A DNA stretch of 64,000 bases from Acidobacteriota bacterium (lineage in GTDB: Bacteria > Acidobacteriota > Terriglobia > Acidiferrales > UBA7541), in NCBI GenBank assembly GCA_013289695.1, contig JABCZK010000015.1, positions 26,447 through 90,446 on the forward strand, in the 5' to 3' direction. The notes under the pieces are model-generated. The model saw only the letters and a list, made by a program, of their open reading frames with translations, did not search any database and was not told where the DNA came from. The translations under genes and the position numbers were made by a program. Shown piece by piece: positions 1 through 9,900 of the stretch (position 1 is the stretch's first letter; each line of letters begins with the position of its first letter).

Positions 1-150
1 CGTCCACCTGCCACCGCGCGCAGCTCCCCATCCGCCGCCATGTTCTCTGGCTTCCTCGGTGAGTTCGATGCCATACTTTACCTTGTACTCGACGCCGGTC
101 AACCGTGTCGGCACCAACCTTCCACTACCCTTCAGCTGTTCTTTGCTCAT
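1..150 (-). CDS. Partial hypothetical protein, N-terminal 50 residues
   Basis: An open minus-strand frame begins at an ATG (148-150) and runs off the left edge without a stop. The product starts MSKEQLKGSG and contains VEYKVKYGIEL. No family is recognised. No clear ribosome binding site precedes the ATG, and the frame is too short for composition to be convincing, so this is only a possible gene start. Confidence 0.35.
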   Translation of the reverse strand, partial: MSKEQLKGSGRLVPTRLTGVEYKVKYGIELTEEAREHGGGWGAARGGRWT

Positions 151-537
151 GATCGAATTAGACGCGGCTACCTAGCGAAAGGTTTCGCCGGTCCCCTCAG
201 ACAATTAAAGTGTCACTTAAGATTAGACCTCTTTCCACTACGATAATAGCACATGTCGGTAAGAAGCGCTAGTCCCGGTTTTGCGACGGGTTTGGGCGTG
301 CGATCACACGCGACCTTCCCTGCAGAGACCCGTACAGTGCTGAGCTGATGAGAGATAGGGGCGATACGCTGCTTGCCGCCCTGTTGCTGCCTACGAACTC
401 GATGCCATCAGCCAAGATTTCATGCACTCGAGGCCCATCGGGCTCCAACCCTTGAAGTTCGAGCGCGATGCAACTAATGATGTTCGCTGAGAGGCGCCCC
501 GCGTTGTGCTACTATCCGCTTTCCCGCAGGCATTGTG
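151..537. other. Intergenic stretch
   Basis: 387 bases between the cut-off minus-strand gene and the plus-strand hydrolase. It would hold divergent promoters for both. I see no convincing gene, hairpin terminator or repeat in it. Confidence 0.4.
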
Positions 538-1377
538 ATGCGCTCTGCTATTTATTCCTTTTCGCTCGTCCTCGCCGCCGTCCTTGCCGGTGGCAACGCG
601 ATGCCGGTGCGTTCGGCGACGCTTTTGCGGATCGCGCGGCTCGCTTCTCCCGGGCCTGGAAATCTCGCCGCTAGCGCAGAATCCTCGAAACCGGGCGGCC
701 AAATCATAGTAATCGGGTTCGTCGGCGGATTTGTGCGACACGATGATTTGGTGCACAGCGGCGTGCAACTCGCCGCGCGGCTGCGCGAGGACTACCCTTC
801 CGGCGTTTACGTATACACCTTCGGAAATCATCAGGGTGAGCAGGCGCACCGCCAGGTTCTGAGGCTTCTCGATACCGACCACGACGGAGCGCTCTCCGCT
901 GATGAAAAACGCAATGCTCGCGTGGTGATCTACGGACATAGCTGGGGCGGCTCGGAAACCGTTACGCTGGCCAACCAGCTCAATCGCGACGGGATTCCGG
1001 TGCTGCTAACCATCCAGGTGGACAGCGTCGCGAAATCAGGCGAGGACGATTCGGTGATTCCAGCGAATGTCGAGCAAGCCATCAATTTCTATCAGAGCGA
1101 CGGACTGCTTCACGGACGTCCCGCGATTCGCGCCGCAGATCCAGCGCGCACCCGCATACTGGGAAATTTCCGGCAAGACTACGCCGTGAAACCCATCCGC
1201 TGCGATGCGTACCCTTGGTGGGATCGAATATTCATGAAGTCGCACATCGAAATTGAGTGCGACCCGCGGGTATGGAAACAAGTTGAATCGCTCATCCGCT
1301 CGAAATTGCCTCCACCGACTCGCGCTACTTCTGCACGGAGCGCTCCGGACCTCGCGTTCGCTGAGTCAGCCGAATAG
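538..1377 (+). CDS. Secreted alpha/beta hydrolase-like protein with an EF-hand loop
   Basis: A 279-residue protein with an N-terminal signal peptide (hydrophobic SFSLVLAAVLAGG). The motif GHSWGG around residues 133-138 is a classic nucleophile elbow of alpha/beta hydrolases and lipases, with Ser135 as predicted nucleophile. Just before it, residues 112-123 (DTDHDGALSADE) match a canonical 12-residue EF-hand calcium loop with acidic residues at positions 1, 3, 5 and 12. A GTG lies directly before the ATG, and the ATG at 538 is preferred. The substrate is unknown and the gene stands alone. The fold assignment rests on the elbow motif and the preceding strand IIVIGFVGGF. Confidence 0.75.
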   Translation: MRSAIYSFSLVLAAVLAGGNAMPVRSATLLRIARLASPGPGNLAASAESSKPGGQIIVIGFVGGFVRHDDLVHSGVQLAARLREDYPSGVYVYTFGNHQGEQAHRQVLRLLDTDHDGALSADEKRNARVVIYGHSWGGSETVTLANQLNRDGIPVLLTIQVDSVAKSGEDDSVIPANVEQAINFYQSDGLLHGRPAIRAADPARTRILGNFRQDYAVKPIRCDAYPWWDRIFMKSHIEIECDPRVWKQVESLIRSKLPPPTRATSARSAPDLAFAESAE

Positions 1378-1566
1378 AGAGAGTCAGGGCGCCGGCGGCG
1401 AATGCGAGCCGAACCGCACGAAACGACCGGCGATTCCGGCGAACGGCGGTGAATTCGGCGGAAACGCGCTCGTCAACACGGAATGCGTGGGCGAGTTAGG
1501 GGGTTGCGAATTGCGCGCAGGCGCGGCGGCTCCGCTCAGCAGCGGCACAGCGCAAAATGTTGAAAA

Positions 1567-2037
1567 TTAAGACTGTTTCGTGCGCGGGGGCCAGGGCTCT
1601 AGGAGCTGTTCTTTGCGATGGATCAGGGCGTTGATGTTGTAGGGGGCGAGTTCGATGCTGTGGCCGTGCGTGATCGCGTCGGTGGGGCACGCTTCTACGC
1701 AGTAACCGCAAAAAATGCAGCGCGAGTAATCAATATTGTAGACCTTCGCATAGCGTTCGCCCGCAGAAATACGATTGGCAGCCGTATTTTCGGCGGCTTC
1801 GATGTAGATGCAGTTCGCAGGACAGGCCGCGGCGCACAGAAAACAGCCTACGCACTTTTCGTAGCCGTGCTCGTCGCGCTGTAAAACATGGATGCCGCGG
1901 TAGCGCGGTTGTACGGTGGGCGGCGCGTCCGGAAAGCTTTCGGTGGTAGTTTTGCGAAACATCGTACGTAGCGTCACGCTGAAGCCCTTGTAGAGGGTGA
2001 AGAATGTTTCGCCGACTTCCTGGATGAGCGAGGCCAT
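1567..2037 (-). CDS. nuoI: NADH-quinone oxidoreductase subunit I (ferredoxin-like 2x[4Fe-4S])
   Basis: A 156-residue protein with the two Cys clusters of NuoI: CVGCFLCAAACP and CIFCGYCVEACP. Each fits CxxCxxCxxxCP and binds a [4Fe-4S] cluster (N6a and N6b) passing electrons within the peripheral arm of complex I. The N-terminal helix (LIQEVGETFFTLYKGF) and the region around RYRGIHVLQRDEHGYEKC are typical of the family. The ATG at 2037 is preferred to a TTG 36 bases upstream because homologues begin near this point. No other nuo gene lies in the window, so it is an orphan copy here and the main nuo operon is presumably elsewhere. Confidence 0.9.
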   Translation of the reverse strand: MASLIQEVGETFFTLYKGFSVTLRTMFRKTTTESFPDAPPTVQPRYRGIHVLQRDEHGYEKCVGCFLCAAACPANCIYIEAAENTAANRISAGERYAKVYNIDYSRCIFCGYCVEACPTDAITHGHSIELAPYNINALIHRKEQLLEPWPPRTKQS

Positions 2038-2250
2038 CGTATTCACTTTAGCAGAGTCGGCAGAGGCGAGCAATCGGAGCGTGGCCGATGATTCGTGAGT
2101 AGTGGCAGGTCATGAGTGTCCGGTTAAAAGGTGAACATTTGCAATCGGTTGTGGATGTCCGGTGGTTCGGGGTGCGCCGCCCGCCGAGACGTGACGAGGC
2201 TAAGCGAGACGTCAAGATGCTGAGAGAGCCGACCGTGCTACAAAAAGAAA

Positions 2251-2278
2251 GGCGCCACGACCTTGCGATCGTGGCGCC
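2251..2278 (-). terminator. Rho-independent terminator
   Basis: Perfect 10-bp inverted repeat (ggcgccacga / tcgtggcgcc) with an 8-base loop. On the minus strand it is followed by TTTCTTTTTG. It lies 50-75 bases beyond the stop of the 2327-3445 gene. Confidence 0.85.
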
Positions 2279-2326
2279 TTTTGCTGGAGGCGGCTGCGTT
2301 GCGGCGGACGCCCTGGGGGTTAAATG

Positions 2327-3445
2327 TTAACGACGGCTGTGGTCACCGCCGTTGCCGCCGTGTGAGCCGCCGCCGCTGGACCTCCCTGCCTGTGGTGCGC
2401 TGCCGCGCGATCCGCCATTGCTGTGTGATTGCTGAGGAGCGGCTGATCGAGCGGGGCGACTTTGCGCACGCGTTGTGTTGGAACGGGTAGCCGGCCGCGA
2501 GGCCTGCTGCCGAACTGCGGGACGGGAAGACTGCCGCGCGGTGTTGGACGAGCGCGAATTAAAAGCGTGCGCGTTGTTTTGTTGGACGTGAGTTGAGTTG
2601 TTGTGCGAACGCGAGACAGCATTTTGGCGTGTCGCATTGCGGGACTTCGTAGCGCTGTCCGAGGCTCGCGCGGTGTTATTGGCGTTCGGGCGCGCGAGGT
2701 TCGAGCCGCGGTTGGAGTTGTTCGATGCTGTTGCGCCGCGGCCGGAAAATTCTCCGGACCGCGCGCTGGCCGCCGTTCGCGGCTGACCATGATTCACGGA
2801 GGCGAACTGCGCGCGGTTGGTGCTGGCGAAATGCTCCTGCTGCTTCTGCATTCCGGTGGCACCGATGTGATGATCGCGATTCGCCGCCATTTCCGCGGAC
2901 GTGGGACGCGCGTTGACGCCGCCGCGGCCACCGTTGAAGCTGACGCGATTCGCATCGCGGTTGTTGATCACTGTGCGGTTGTAAACGTTGTGGACGTTAT
3001 GGATGTCCACGTTGTTTACGCCGCGATTGTAGAAGAAGTGGCCGCCGTGCCAGTAGCCGCCTTCGTAACCGAAGCCGCCGTAGCCGAAGCCATAATTAAT
3101 TCCGCCATAGAAGCCGACGTGCGGGCCCCAGTAACCGGCGTGCCAGAAATATCCGCCGCCGCCCCAGCCCCAGTATCCTGGAGTCCAGAGAAATCCGATT
3201 TGCGGCGCGATGACCCACGTGCCGGGGACCCAGAAGTAGCCGTCGGGACCATAGGCCCAATACCCCGGCGTCCAAATGTATCCGTCGCCCGGGCAAACGG
3301 GCTGTGCGTACACCGGGAGGGGCGGAGGAGCGATGGTGATGGCGACTCCGAAACCAAATGCGGCCGACGCGGTGGGCGCAGTGGCGGGAATCGCCATGAG
3401 AACCAGCGCGAAAAGCACAACACGGATGATGAGAGTCTTGCGCAT
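2327..3445 (-). CDS. Secreted WxPGYW-repeat protein with low-complexity tail
   Basis: 372 residues with a clear signal peptide (RVVLFALVLMAIPATAPTASA). Residues about 55-105 hold tandem aromatic repeats of the type YIWTPGYWAY, YFWVPGTWV, FLWTPGYW and YFWHAGYW, as in the YXWGXW / WxxGxW repeat families of secreted bacterial proteins. A Gly/Tyr-rich segment follows, then about 200 residues rich in Asn, Ser, Arg and Ala without obvious fold. The ribosome binding site is strong (AAAGGGGGACAAC before ATG). It is monocistronic with its own terminator. Localisation is predicted as periplasmic or surface; the molecular function is unknown. Confidence 0.8.
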   Translation of the reverse strand: MRKTLIIRVVLFALVLMAIPATAPTASAAFGFGVAITIAPPPLPVYAQPVCPGDGYIWTPGYWAYGPDGYFWVPGTWVIAPQIGFLWTPGYWGWGGGGYFWHAGYWGPHVGFYGGINYGFGYGGFGYEGGYWHGGHFFYNRGVNNVDIHNVHNVYNRTVINNRDANRVSFNGGRGGVNARPTSAEMAANRDHHIGATGMQKQQEHFASTNRAQFASVNHGQPRTAASARSGEFSGRGATASNNSNRGSNLARPNANNTARASDSATKSRNATRQNAVSRSHNNSTHVQQNNAHAFNSRSSNTARQSSRPAVRQQASRPATRSNTTRAQSRPARSAAPQQSHSNGGSRGSAPQAGRSSGGGSHGGNGGDHSRR

Positions 3446-3746
3446 GTTGTCCCCCTTTCAGTCTGCTGAAACCCGAAAGGTTTCGAGCGCTGAACCGTCT
3501 TTGTACTGAAACCTCCGGCGGTTCTTGCGCCTATCCAGTTCAACACGGGAGCGGGGCGAAAGTCGCTGGTGAAAATCCCTCAGAATCGTCGAGAATTCAC
3601 CTGATTTTGCGGCAAGGAAAAGCGTAGTATTTGAGGTCGCGAATTCGCAGGCGCGGGCGCAACGCTGAGCGAGGCTGGACTTTTGGGGCGTGCGGATTGC
3701 ACGTAAACCCTCAGGCGCAAAATTCTGATGGCGGGGAGAAGTTCGA
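3446..3746. other. Divergent intergenic region
   Basis: 301 bases between two divergently transcribed secreted-protein genes. It must hold both promoters. No repeat or RNA structure stands out. Confidence 0.4.
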
Positions 3747-5528
3747 GTGCGCAAATTCATTGGAGCCTTTATGTGGGTGATGGTGGCATTGCTGATGATG
3801 GCGCGTTCGGAATCCACACGAGCGCGAATGGCGCCACAGGCGACGAACGAAAAACAGGCTGCTTGGGATAAGTTGGCCGACGAATATTTCGACCAAGTGT
3901 ATTTCAAATTCGCGCCGAGCAGCGCCACGAGCGCCGGATTTCATCAATACGATGCGTTGCTGGAGGATTATTCGCGCGCGGGAATGGGCGCGAATGTTGC
4001 GGCATTGACCACATTCGGAAAACGCGTGGCCGAGGTGGACCCGCGCGGTCTAGACGAAACGCGTGCGGCGGACCGCGAACTGGTGCTGGCGAATATTCGC
4101 GGCGCGTTATTGACGCAGGAAACCATCCGGCCTTGGGAGAAGAATCCGGATTTCTATTCGAGCGGGGTCAGCAACAGCGTGTACGTGATCATGATCCGGA
4201 AGTTTGCGCCTGCGGATGAGCGGTTGCGGTCGGTGGTGGCGCGCGAAGAGAAAATGCCAGAGGTGTTTGCGGCGGCGCGCGTGAATCTGAAGAATCCACC
4301 GCGGATTTACACGGAAATCGCGCTGGAGCAGCTGCCGGACATCATCAGCTTTTTTCAGAACGATGTGCCGGCGGCTTTTGCGAGCGCGAGCGATCCCGCG
4401 GTGAGAGCCGCGTTTGCGAAATCGAACGGCGCGGTGATCGCGGATTTGCAGAACTACGCGGCGTGGCTGAAATCGGAAGTGCTGCCGCGGTCCAATGGAG
4501 ATTTCCGCATCGGTGCGGAGACGTTTTCGAAGAAATTATTGTACGACGAGATGGTGGATACGCCTCTGGATCAGCTGCTGGAAATCGGCCGGGCGGATTT
4601 GCACAAGAATCAGGCTGAGTTCAAGCGCGTGGCTGCAGAGTTGGAGCCGAATAAGTCGTCGAGCGAGGTGCTGGCGGAATTGATGGCGGATCATCCGGCG
4701 CCGGATCATCTGCTGCAGAGTTTTCGCGATACGTTCGACGGGCTGATCGCTTTCATTCGCGCGAAACACATCATTACGATTCCTTCGGATGTGCGGCCGA
4801 TTCTGCAGGAGACGCCGCCGTTCATGCGGGCGACGACGTTTGCCTCCATGGATACTCCGGGACCGTTCGAGAAGGTGGCGCAGGAGGCGTATTTCAACGT
4901 GACGCTACCGGGAGCGCACGACACGGCGGAGGAAATCGCGGGGCGCATGGCGGCTTTCAACGTGGGGACCGTCGTGAGCACTGCGACGCACGAGGCGTAT
5001 CCCGGTCACTACGTGCAGTTTCTGTGGGTGCACGAGGCGCCTACGAAAACACGGATGCTGTTGGGCGCCAGCTCGAACGCGGAAGGCTGGGCGCATTATT
5101 GCGAGCAGATGATGCTCGACGAAGGATTTGGGCAGCCGGGTACGGGCGCGAAGGACGCGCGCGAAGCGAAACTGATTCGCCTGGGGCAGCTGGAGGATGC
5201 GCTGTTGCGCGATGCGCGCTTCATCGTGGGAATTGAAATGCATCGCGGCAAGATGAGCTTCGATCAGGCGGTGGAATTCTTCGCGCAGGAAGGGTATCAG
5301 ACGAAGGAGACGGGGTTGGTGGAAACGAAACGCGGCACGGCGGATCCGACCTATCTTTATTACACGTTGGGGAAGCTCGAGATTTTGAAGCTGCGCGCGG
5401 ATGTGAAAAAGAAAGAAGGCGCGGCGTTTTCGCTGGAGCAGTTCCACAATAATTTCATGCGGCAGGGATTTCCGCCGATCAAAATCGTGCGCCGGGCGAT
5501 GCTGGCAGATGATTCGCCGACGCTTTGA
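3747..5528 (+). CDS. DUF885 family secreted metallopeptidase-like protein
   Basis: 593 residues starting at a GTG with a signal-type N-terminus (FIGAFMWVMVALLMMA). The DUF885 signature HEAYPGHYVQ lies at residues 415-424, followed by NAEGWAHYCEQ. In this family the HExxPGH and downstream Glu-containing helix resemble the zinc site of M3/M32-like peptidases. Length and the conserved DPTYLYYTLGK C-terminal motif match full-length members. Many relatives are exported in acidobacteria and proteobacteria. Substrate unknown. The gene is monocistronic, with no clear partner. Confidence 0.85.
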   Translation: MRKFIGAFMWVMVALLMMARSESTRARMAPQATNEKQAAWDKLADEYFDQVYFKFAPSSATSAGFHQYDALLEDYSRAGMGANVAALTTFGKRVAEVDPRGLDETRAADRELVLANIRGALLTQETIRPWEKNPDFYSSGVSNSVYVIMIRKFAPADERLRSVVAREEKMPEVFAAARVNLKNPPRIYTEIALEQLPDIISFFQNDVPAAFASASDPAVRAAFAKSNGAVIADLQNYAAWLKSEVLPRSNGDFRIGAETFSKKLLYDEMVDTPLDQLLEIGRADLHKNQAEFKRVAAELEPNKSSSEVLAELMADHPAPDHLLQSFRDTFDGLIAFIRAKHIITIPSDVRPILQETPPFMRATTFASMDTPGPFEKVAQEAYFNVTLPGAHDTAEEIAGRMAAFNVGTVVSTATHEAYPGHYVQFLWVHEAPTKTRMLLGASSNAEGWAHYCEQMMLDEGFGQPGTGAKDAREAKLIRLGQLEDALLRDARFIVGIEMHRGKMSFDQAVEFFAQEGYQTKETGLVETKRGTADPTYLYYTLGKLEILKLRADVKKKEGAAFSLEQFHNNFMRQGFPPIKIVRRAMLADDSPTL

Positions 5529-5600
5529 TCGGCGCGAAGGCTAAAACGCGTGAGCCGTCGGCTATTGCTCGCTGGCGGTCTCATAGAACCTGTTCTGCTT

Positions 5601-5831
5601 CGGCGCCGCCCGTAATTTAGACGACGCCGGCTCAGGTGCCGCCCGCGACCGCGAACGTTGCGTACAGCTTCACCTTCCACGGTTCCGGATTCGCCCCGCT
5701 TAGCTGGAGCACTGCTCCGGCGCTTAGCGACGCCCTCTCGATAAACTCGAGCACCGGTGCAGTGACGGGCACGCCGACGCCGGCAACAACACTGAACTTC
5801 AGCGTCTCGCTAACCGATGGCCTCGGGGCTG
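5601..5831 (+). pseudogene. Broken duplicate of an Ig-like (He_PIG) repeat segment
   Basis: About 220 bases that align without gaps to 8082-8301 inside the large Ig-repeat lipoprotein gene, at a constant offset of 2470 bases, with roughly 17 mismatches (about 92% identity by hand count). In the parent reading frame the TCG codon of VISTT is changed to TAG at 5618-5620, and the frame ends soon after the segment. No start or upstream coding part exists, so this is a gene fragment, not an expressed gene. Confidence 0.85.
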
Positions 5832-5886
5832 GTTAGATGACGTTATCGGCTCTGTTAAGGGACACTTCTAGCGATGGTGCGCAACT

Positions 5887-6435
5887 GTGGCCCAGATGAT
5901 AAGTCACAAGCTGGAGCGGCGCTACGGTCAGCGGCACTTGCATTTTATTACGTGTAGCTGTTACCCACGCCGGCCCCTGCTGGGAACGGCGCGGAAGCGG
6001 GACGTGTTTCTGAGGATTCTGAATGCGGCGCGCGAGCGCTATCAATTCTGGCCGGTCGGCTATGTGGTGATGCCCGAGCACGTTCATCTGCTGATTTCGG
6101 AGCCGAAAGTGGGCACGCCTTCGACGGTGATGCAGGCCTTGAAGCAGCGCGTGGCGCAGTGCTTGCGACGAAAGAGGCGACAGCGATCGAATAAGAATCA
6201 AATGCGATTGTGGACCGAGGCACCGGCAGAGGCGCCGCGGAGTTTCTGGCAGCGGCGGTTTTATGATTTCAATCTGTGGAGTGCGAAGAAGAGGATCGAG
6301 AAGTTAAACTATATGCACAGGAATCCGGTGAAACGCGAATTAGTCGCCGAGCCGGGGATGTGGGCTTGGAGCGGTTATCGGTTTCACCAGTATGGGGAGA
6401 AGAGTGCGTGCACGCCTGACCGCAAACCGAAATAG
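5887..6435 (+). CDS. REP-associated tyrosine transposase (RAYT, Y1/IS200-like)
   Basis: 182 residues starting at GTG. The HUH motif HVH is at residues 65-67 in the context VVMPEHVHLLIS, and the candidate catalytic Tyr142 sits in NYMHRNPVKRELV, the signature of RAYT proteins (TnpA_REP). It is full length and not flanked by IS ends, as expected for a domesticated RAYT. Palindromic repeats follow directly downstream (6468-6510 and 6546-6608), and related palindromes are scattered through the window. The likely role is single-strand cleavage at REP palindromes; which repeat family it acts on is inference. Confidence 0.88.
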   Translation: MAQMISHKLERRYGQRHLHFITCSCYPRRPLLGTARKRDVFLRILNAARERYQFWPVGYVVMPEHVHLLISEPKVGTPSTVMQALKQRVAQCLRRKRRQRSNKNQMRLWTEAPAEAPRSFWQRRFYDFNLWSAKKRIEKLNYMHRNPVKRELVAEPGMWAWSGYRFHQYGEKSACTPDRKPK

Positions 6436-6467
6436 AAGTCTTACGGGACGGCTGTCGCGAGGTCGCA

Positions 6468-6510
6468 TCTAAACCCGCACCCTCGCCTGCGGCGAGAGTG
6501 CGGCACCCGA
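6468..6510 (+). repeat. REP-like palindrome, family D
   Basis: Begins TCTAAACCCGCACCC and contains the hairpin ctcgcc-tgc-ggcgag. A closely matching copy is at 21506-21547. It sits 32 bases beyond the RAYT stop codon. Confidence 0.8.
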
Positions 6511-6545
6511 CAAGCAGGATCTCAGGATGAATCGCGCGTTCGCGC

Positions 6546-6608
6546 CAACCCTTCTAACCGGCACCGCCGGTTCTCGGGATGAATCGCGCTGTGGCGCGAT
6601 TCACAGGT
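6546..6608 (+). repeat. REP-like palindrome, family C
   Basis: Contains two hairpins, one of them gaatcgcgc-tgtg-gcgcgattc at 6581-6602. A second copy with the same order of sub-motifs is at 19013-19080, and partial copies are at 17667-17684 and 27826-27856. Confidence 0.75.
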
Positions 6609-6902
6609 CAACGACAAAGGCCAAGAGCCGGTGAGGCGTCGGCAGGCCGGCGCTATCGGACGGCCCTCGTTACTTCTTTTGAGTGGAAGGGTGGACCAAC
6701 TGGCATTTGTTATTAAGGATACAGACGCGCATGCGGACGCCCGCAATGAGCGATAGTACTTTAGGCACAACGTTCACGAAGTACTGTTGTAAGTTTCTTA
6801 TCAAACCGCCATCTTCGGTTCGCCACAGGGACCACTTGTAGAGCGGTGCTCCTTCCTTGCACGTTAATCAGATTGGCATCTGAACCAAAGGCGGAAAAAT
6901 CG

Positions 6903-9900
6903 ATGAAGAATTTGTCGCTCGTTTTTGCTGTCGCTATGGTATTCGTGTTGTCGAGTTGCAGCTCTTCCACTCCACAGCCCAGTGTTACGCTATCTCCAAG
7001 CGCAGCTCAGGCGATCGACCTGGGGCAACAGAAGGTCTTCACCGCCGCGGTAGCCAACGATTCAACCAGTGCAGGAGTGAGTTGGGCTTGCGCCGGTGCG
7101 GCCTGTACGGCGCTGGCAAACGTCTCTACGACATCCGCGACATTCAGCGCGACCGGGACAGCAGGAACGGCGACGATCACTGCGACTTCGATAAAGCTGA
7201 CCACAGCAGCTTCCAGCGTGACAGTCACGGTCAGCGCTCTGCCGACTATATCCACCACACAAGCTCAAGTGACGGCAGCACCGGCTACCGCCGGCGTCGC
7301 TTACAGTTTGGCATTGGCAGCGGCAGGCGGCGCGGGAACTCTTACATGGAGCGCCGTAGGTCTGCCCGCCAATGGGCTCTCGATCAACTCAACCACCGGC
7401 GCAATTACCGGAACACCCACAGCCAAAGGGACAGTCAGCTTCACGGTCACGGTGACGGATTCGAGCACGGCTGGTGCAAAGCCAGCATCAACACTACTTA
7501 TCATCACGGTTAACAACCCGGCCCCACCGACGATCACCACCACCCAGACGCAGGTGACGGCAGCGCCGGGTACAGCCGCCTCTGTGTATGGCTTCACCTT
7601 CCATGCCAGCGGAACTGGCGCACTTACGTGGAGCGCGACAGGTCTTCCTGCCGATGGGTTGTCACTAGCGGCAGGCACGGGCATCGTTTCCGGCACTCCG
7701 ACTTCGAAGGCGACGGTTAGTTTCACGCTGACCGTAAGCGATTCGTTCGGACAGTCTTCCGCCGCAACAGCATTCGTACTCACCGTTAACAATCCGACCG
7801 CACCAGCAATCACGTCGACGCAGGTCCAAGTGACAGCAGCGCCGGGCACCGTCGGCAGCGTTTATAGTTTTGCATTCCATGCTACTGGCACAGGCACGCT
7901 CACTTGGAGCGCAGTAGGTCTTCCGGCTGATGGGTTGTCACTTGCCGCAAGCACGGGCATCGTTTCCGGAACGCCGACTACGAAACAGAGTGTCGCTTTC
8001 ACCTTGACCGTGAGTGATACGTTCGGCCAGGCTTCGGCTGCGACGGCGTTCAGCATCACCGTGAACAATCCGGCAGCGCCTGTAATTTCGACGACGCCGG
8101 CTCAGGTGCCGTCCGCGACCGTAAACGTCGCGTACAGCTTCGCGTTCCACGGTTCCGGATTCGCCCCGCTTTCCTGGAGCACTTCGCCGGCGCTTAGCGA
8201 CGGCCTCTCGATAAATACGAGCACCGGTGCAGTGACGGGCACGCCGACGACGGCAACGACACTGAACTTCAGCGTCTCGCTAACCGATGGCCTCGGGCAA
8301 GTAACTACTGTGAACGGATTCTCGATCGTGGTCAGCATGGAGAGCATCGCATTCACGCCCTCGGCGCCCTCTACGGTAACTGCCGGCGGCACACTGAGTG
8401 TCAATGCGACGGTATCCAATGACGCCGGAGCTGGAGGCGTGAATTGGTCGGTGACGTGTTCCAGCGCACCCTGCGGGTCGTTCACCGCAAGCCATACGGC
8501 GAGCGGAACTGCGACGACCTACGATGCGCCGCCCCAACCGCCTACTGGTGGAACCGTGACGATCACTGCCACCGCGGCTGACGCTCCGTCGCCGATCGTG
8601 TCTGCAGTCGTCACCGTCAATGCGCAGCCACTCAACTTCACAACCAGTTCGTTGCCCAACGGCACCATCAACACCGCCTACAGCGCGACCATCACCGCCA
8701 GCGGCGGCGTTCCACCCTACACTTTCAGCCTGGACGCGGCTTCCAGTGCGCTTCCGACACCGTTGACGTTCAACGCAGGCAGTCCATCTGCGACGATCAC
8801 TGGCACACCCACGGCAACCAGCACAACGAACAACATCGTCGTGGACGTCAAGGATTCCGAAATCGTTCCGATGACCGCGCAGATGACCTTCTCGCTAACA
8901 ATCAACGCCGTTAGTGCCGCCTGCGGTTCGGGCAGTGAGTCTCTCTTGAACGGGCAATATGCCATCGCAATGCGAGGATTTGATGGTAGCGGACCCGCAG
9001 GTATCGGCGCCACATTCGATGCGGATGGCGCAGGACATCTCGCCAAACTGGTTGGCATCGAAGACATCAACACCAATGCGGGTATCGGACCACAACTAAA
9101 TCTGTCCATTACCTCAGCGAGTAGTTCCTACTCCGTGGGATCAGACCACCGCGGGTGCCTGACCCTTGCAACTTCGGCGGGAACTCAGAAGTTCCGCTTC
9201 TCGCTGGGCGCAATCTCCGCAGGTGTTGCCTCGAACGGGCAGATAATTGAATTCGACACTACGGGTTCCAATACTTCCGGTGTACTCCGCAAGCAGAATA
9301 CCCTAGATTTCTCCACCGCGCAGATCAGCGGGAATTTTGCCTTCGGCGTATCCGGTGCCGAAATCGGGGGAGGGAAATTTGCGGCGGTTGGGATGCTTTC
9401 TTTGAACGGTGGCGGCGGCTTCAACGCTAGTCCCACCAGCGTTGTGGATTTCAATGACAACGGGAACGTAGACAATAATGGGCTCGTTTATCCCGCGAGT
9501 CCTGTTTCTCTCAGCCAAGGCGCATACACCATCTCGTCGGCGAGTGGACGTGGCACTCTTTCCTTCCTTCCCGGCGGTGGTGGCGGTTCGACAGTGCACG
9601 CTATCGTTTACGTCGTGTCGTCTGCCGAACTACTCATACTGAGTTCCGACATTCAGTCCACGGATAATCTGTTCGTCGGATCGGCCCTGCAACAGACTGT
9701 GGCGTCGTTCAGTGGCACATCCTTGAACGCGGCGAGCGTCCTCTATACCAGTGGCCTGGGAAACAACGGCGGGACAGCTGTCAGCCGTGTCTCTGCAGGT
9801 ATTTTGACGCCGAGCGGCGGGGCGAATTTCTCGTTTTCCGGCCAACAGAACAGCGGAGGCGCGATTAGCGCGCAGAGTGCGACAGGCACTTACAGCGTTG

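Noticed and set aside
7270..8320. Regularly spaced DNA repeats of about 260 bases that could suggest an array
   Set aside because: They encode the He_PIG domains of one lipoprotein in frame; repeat length and divergence exclude CRISPR.
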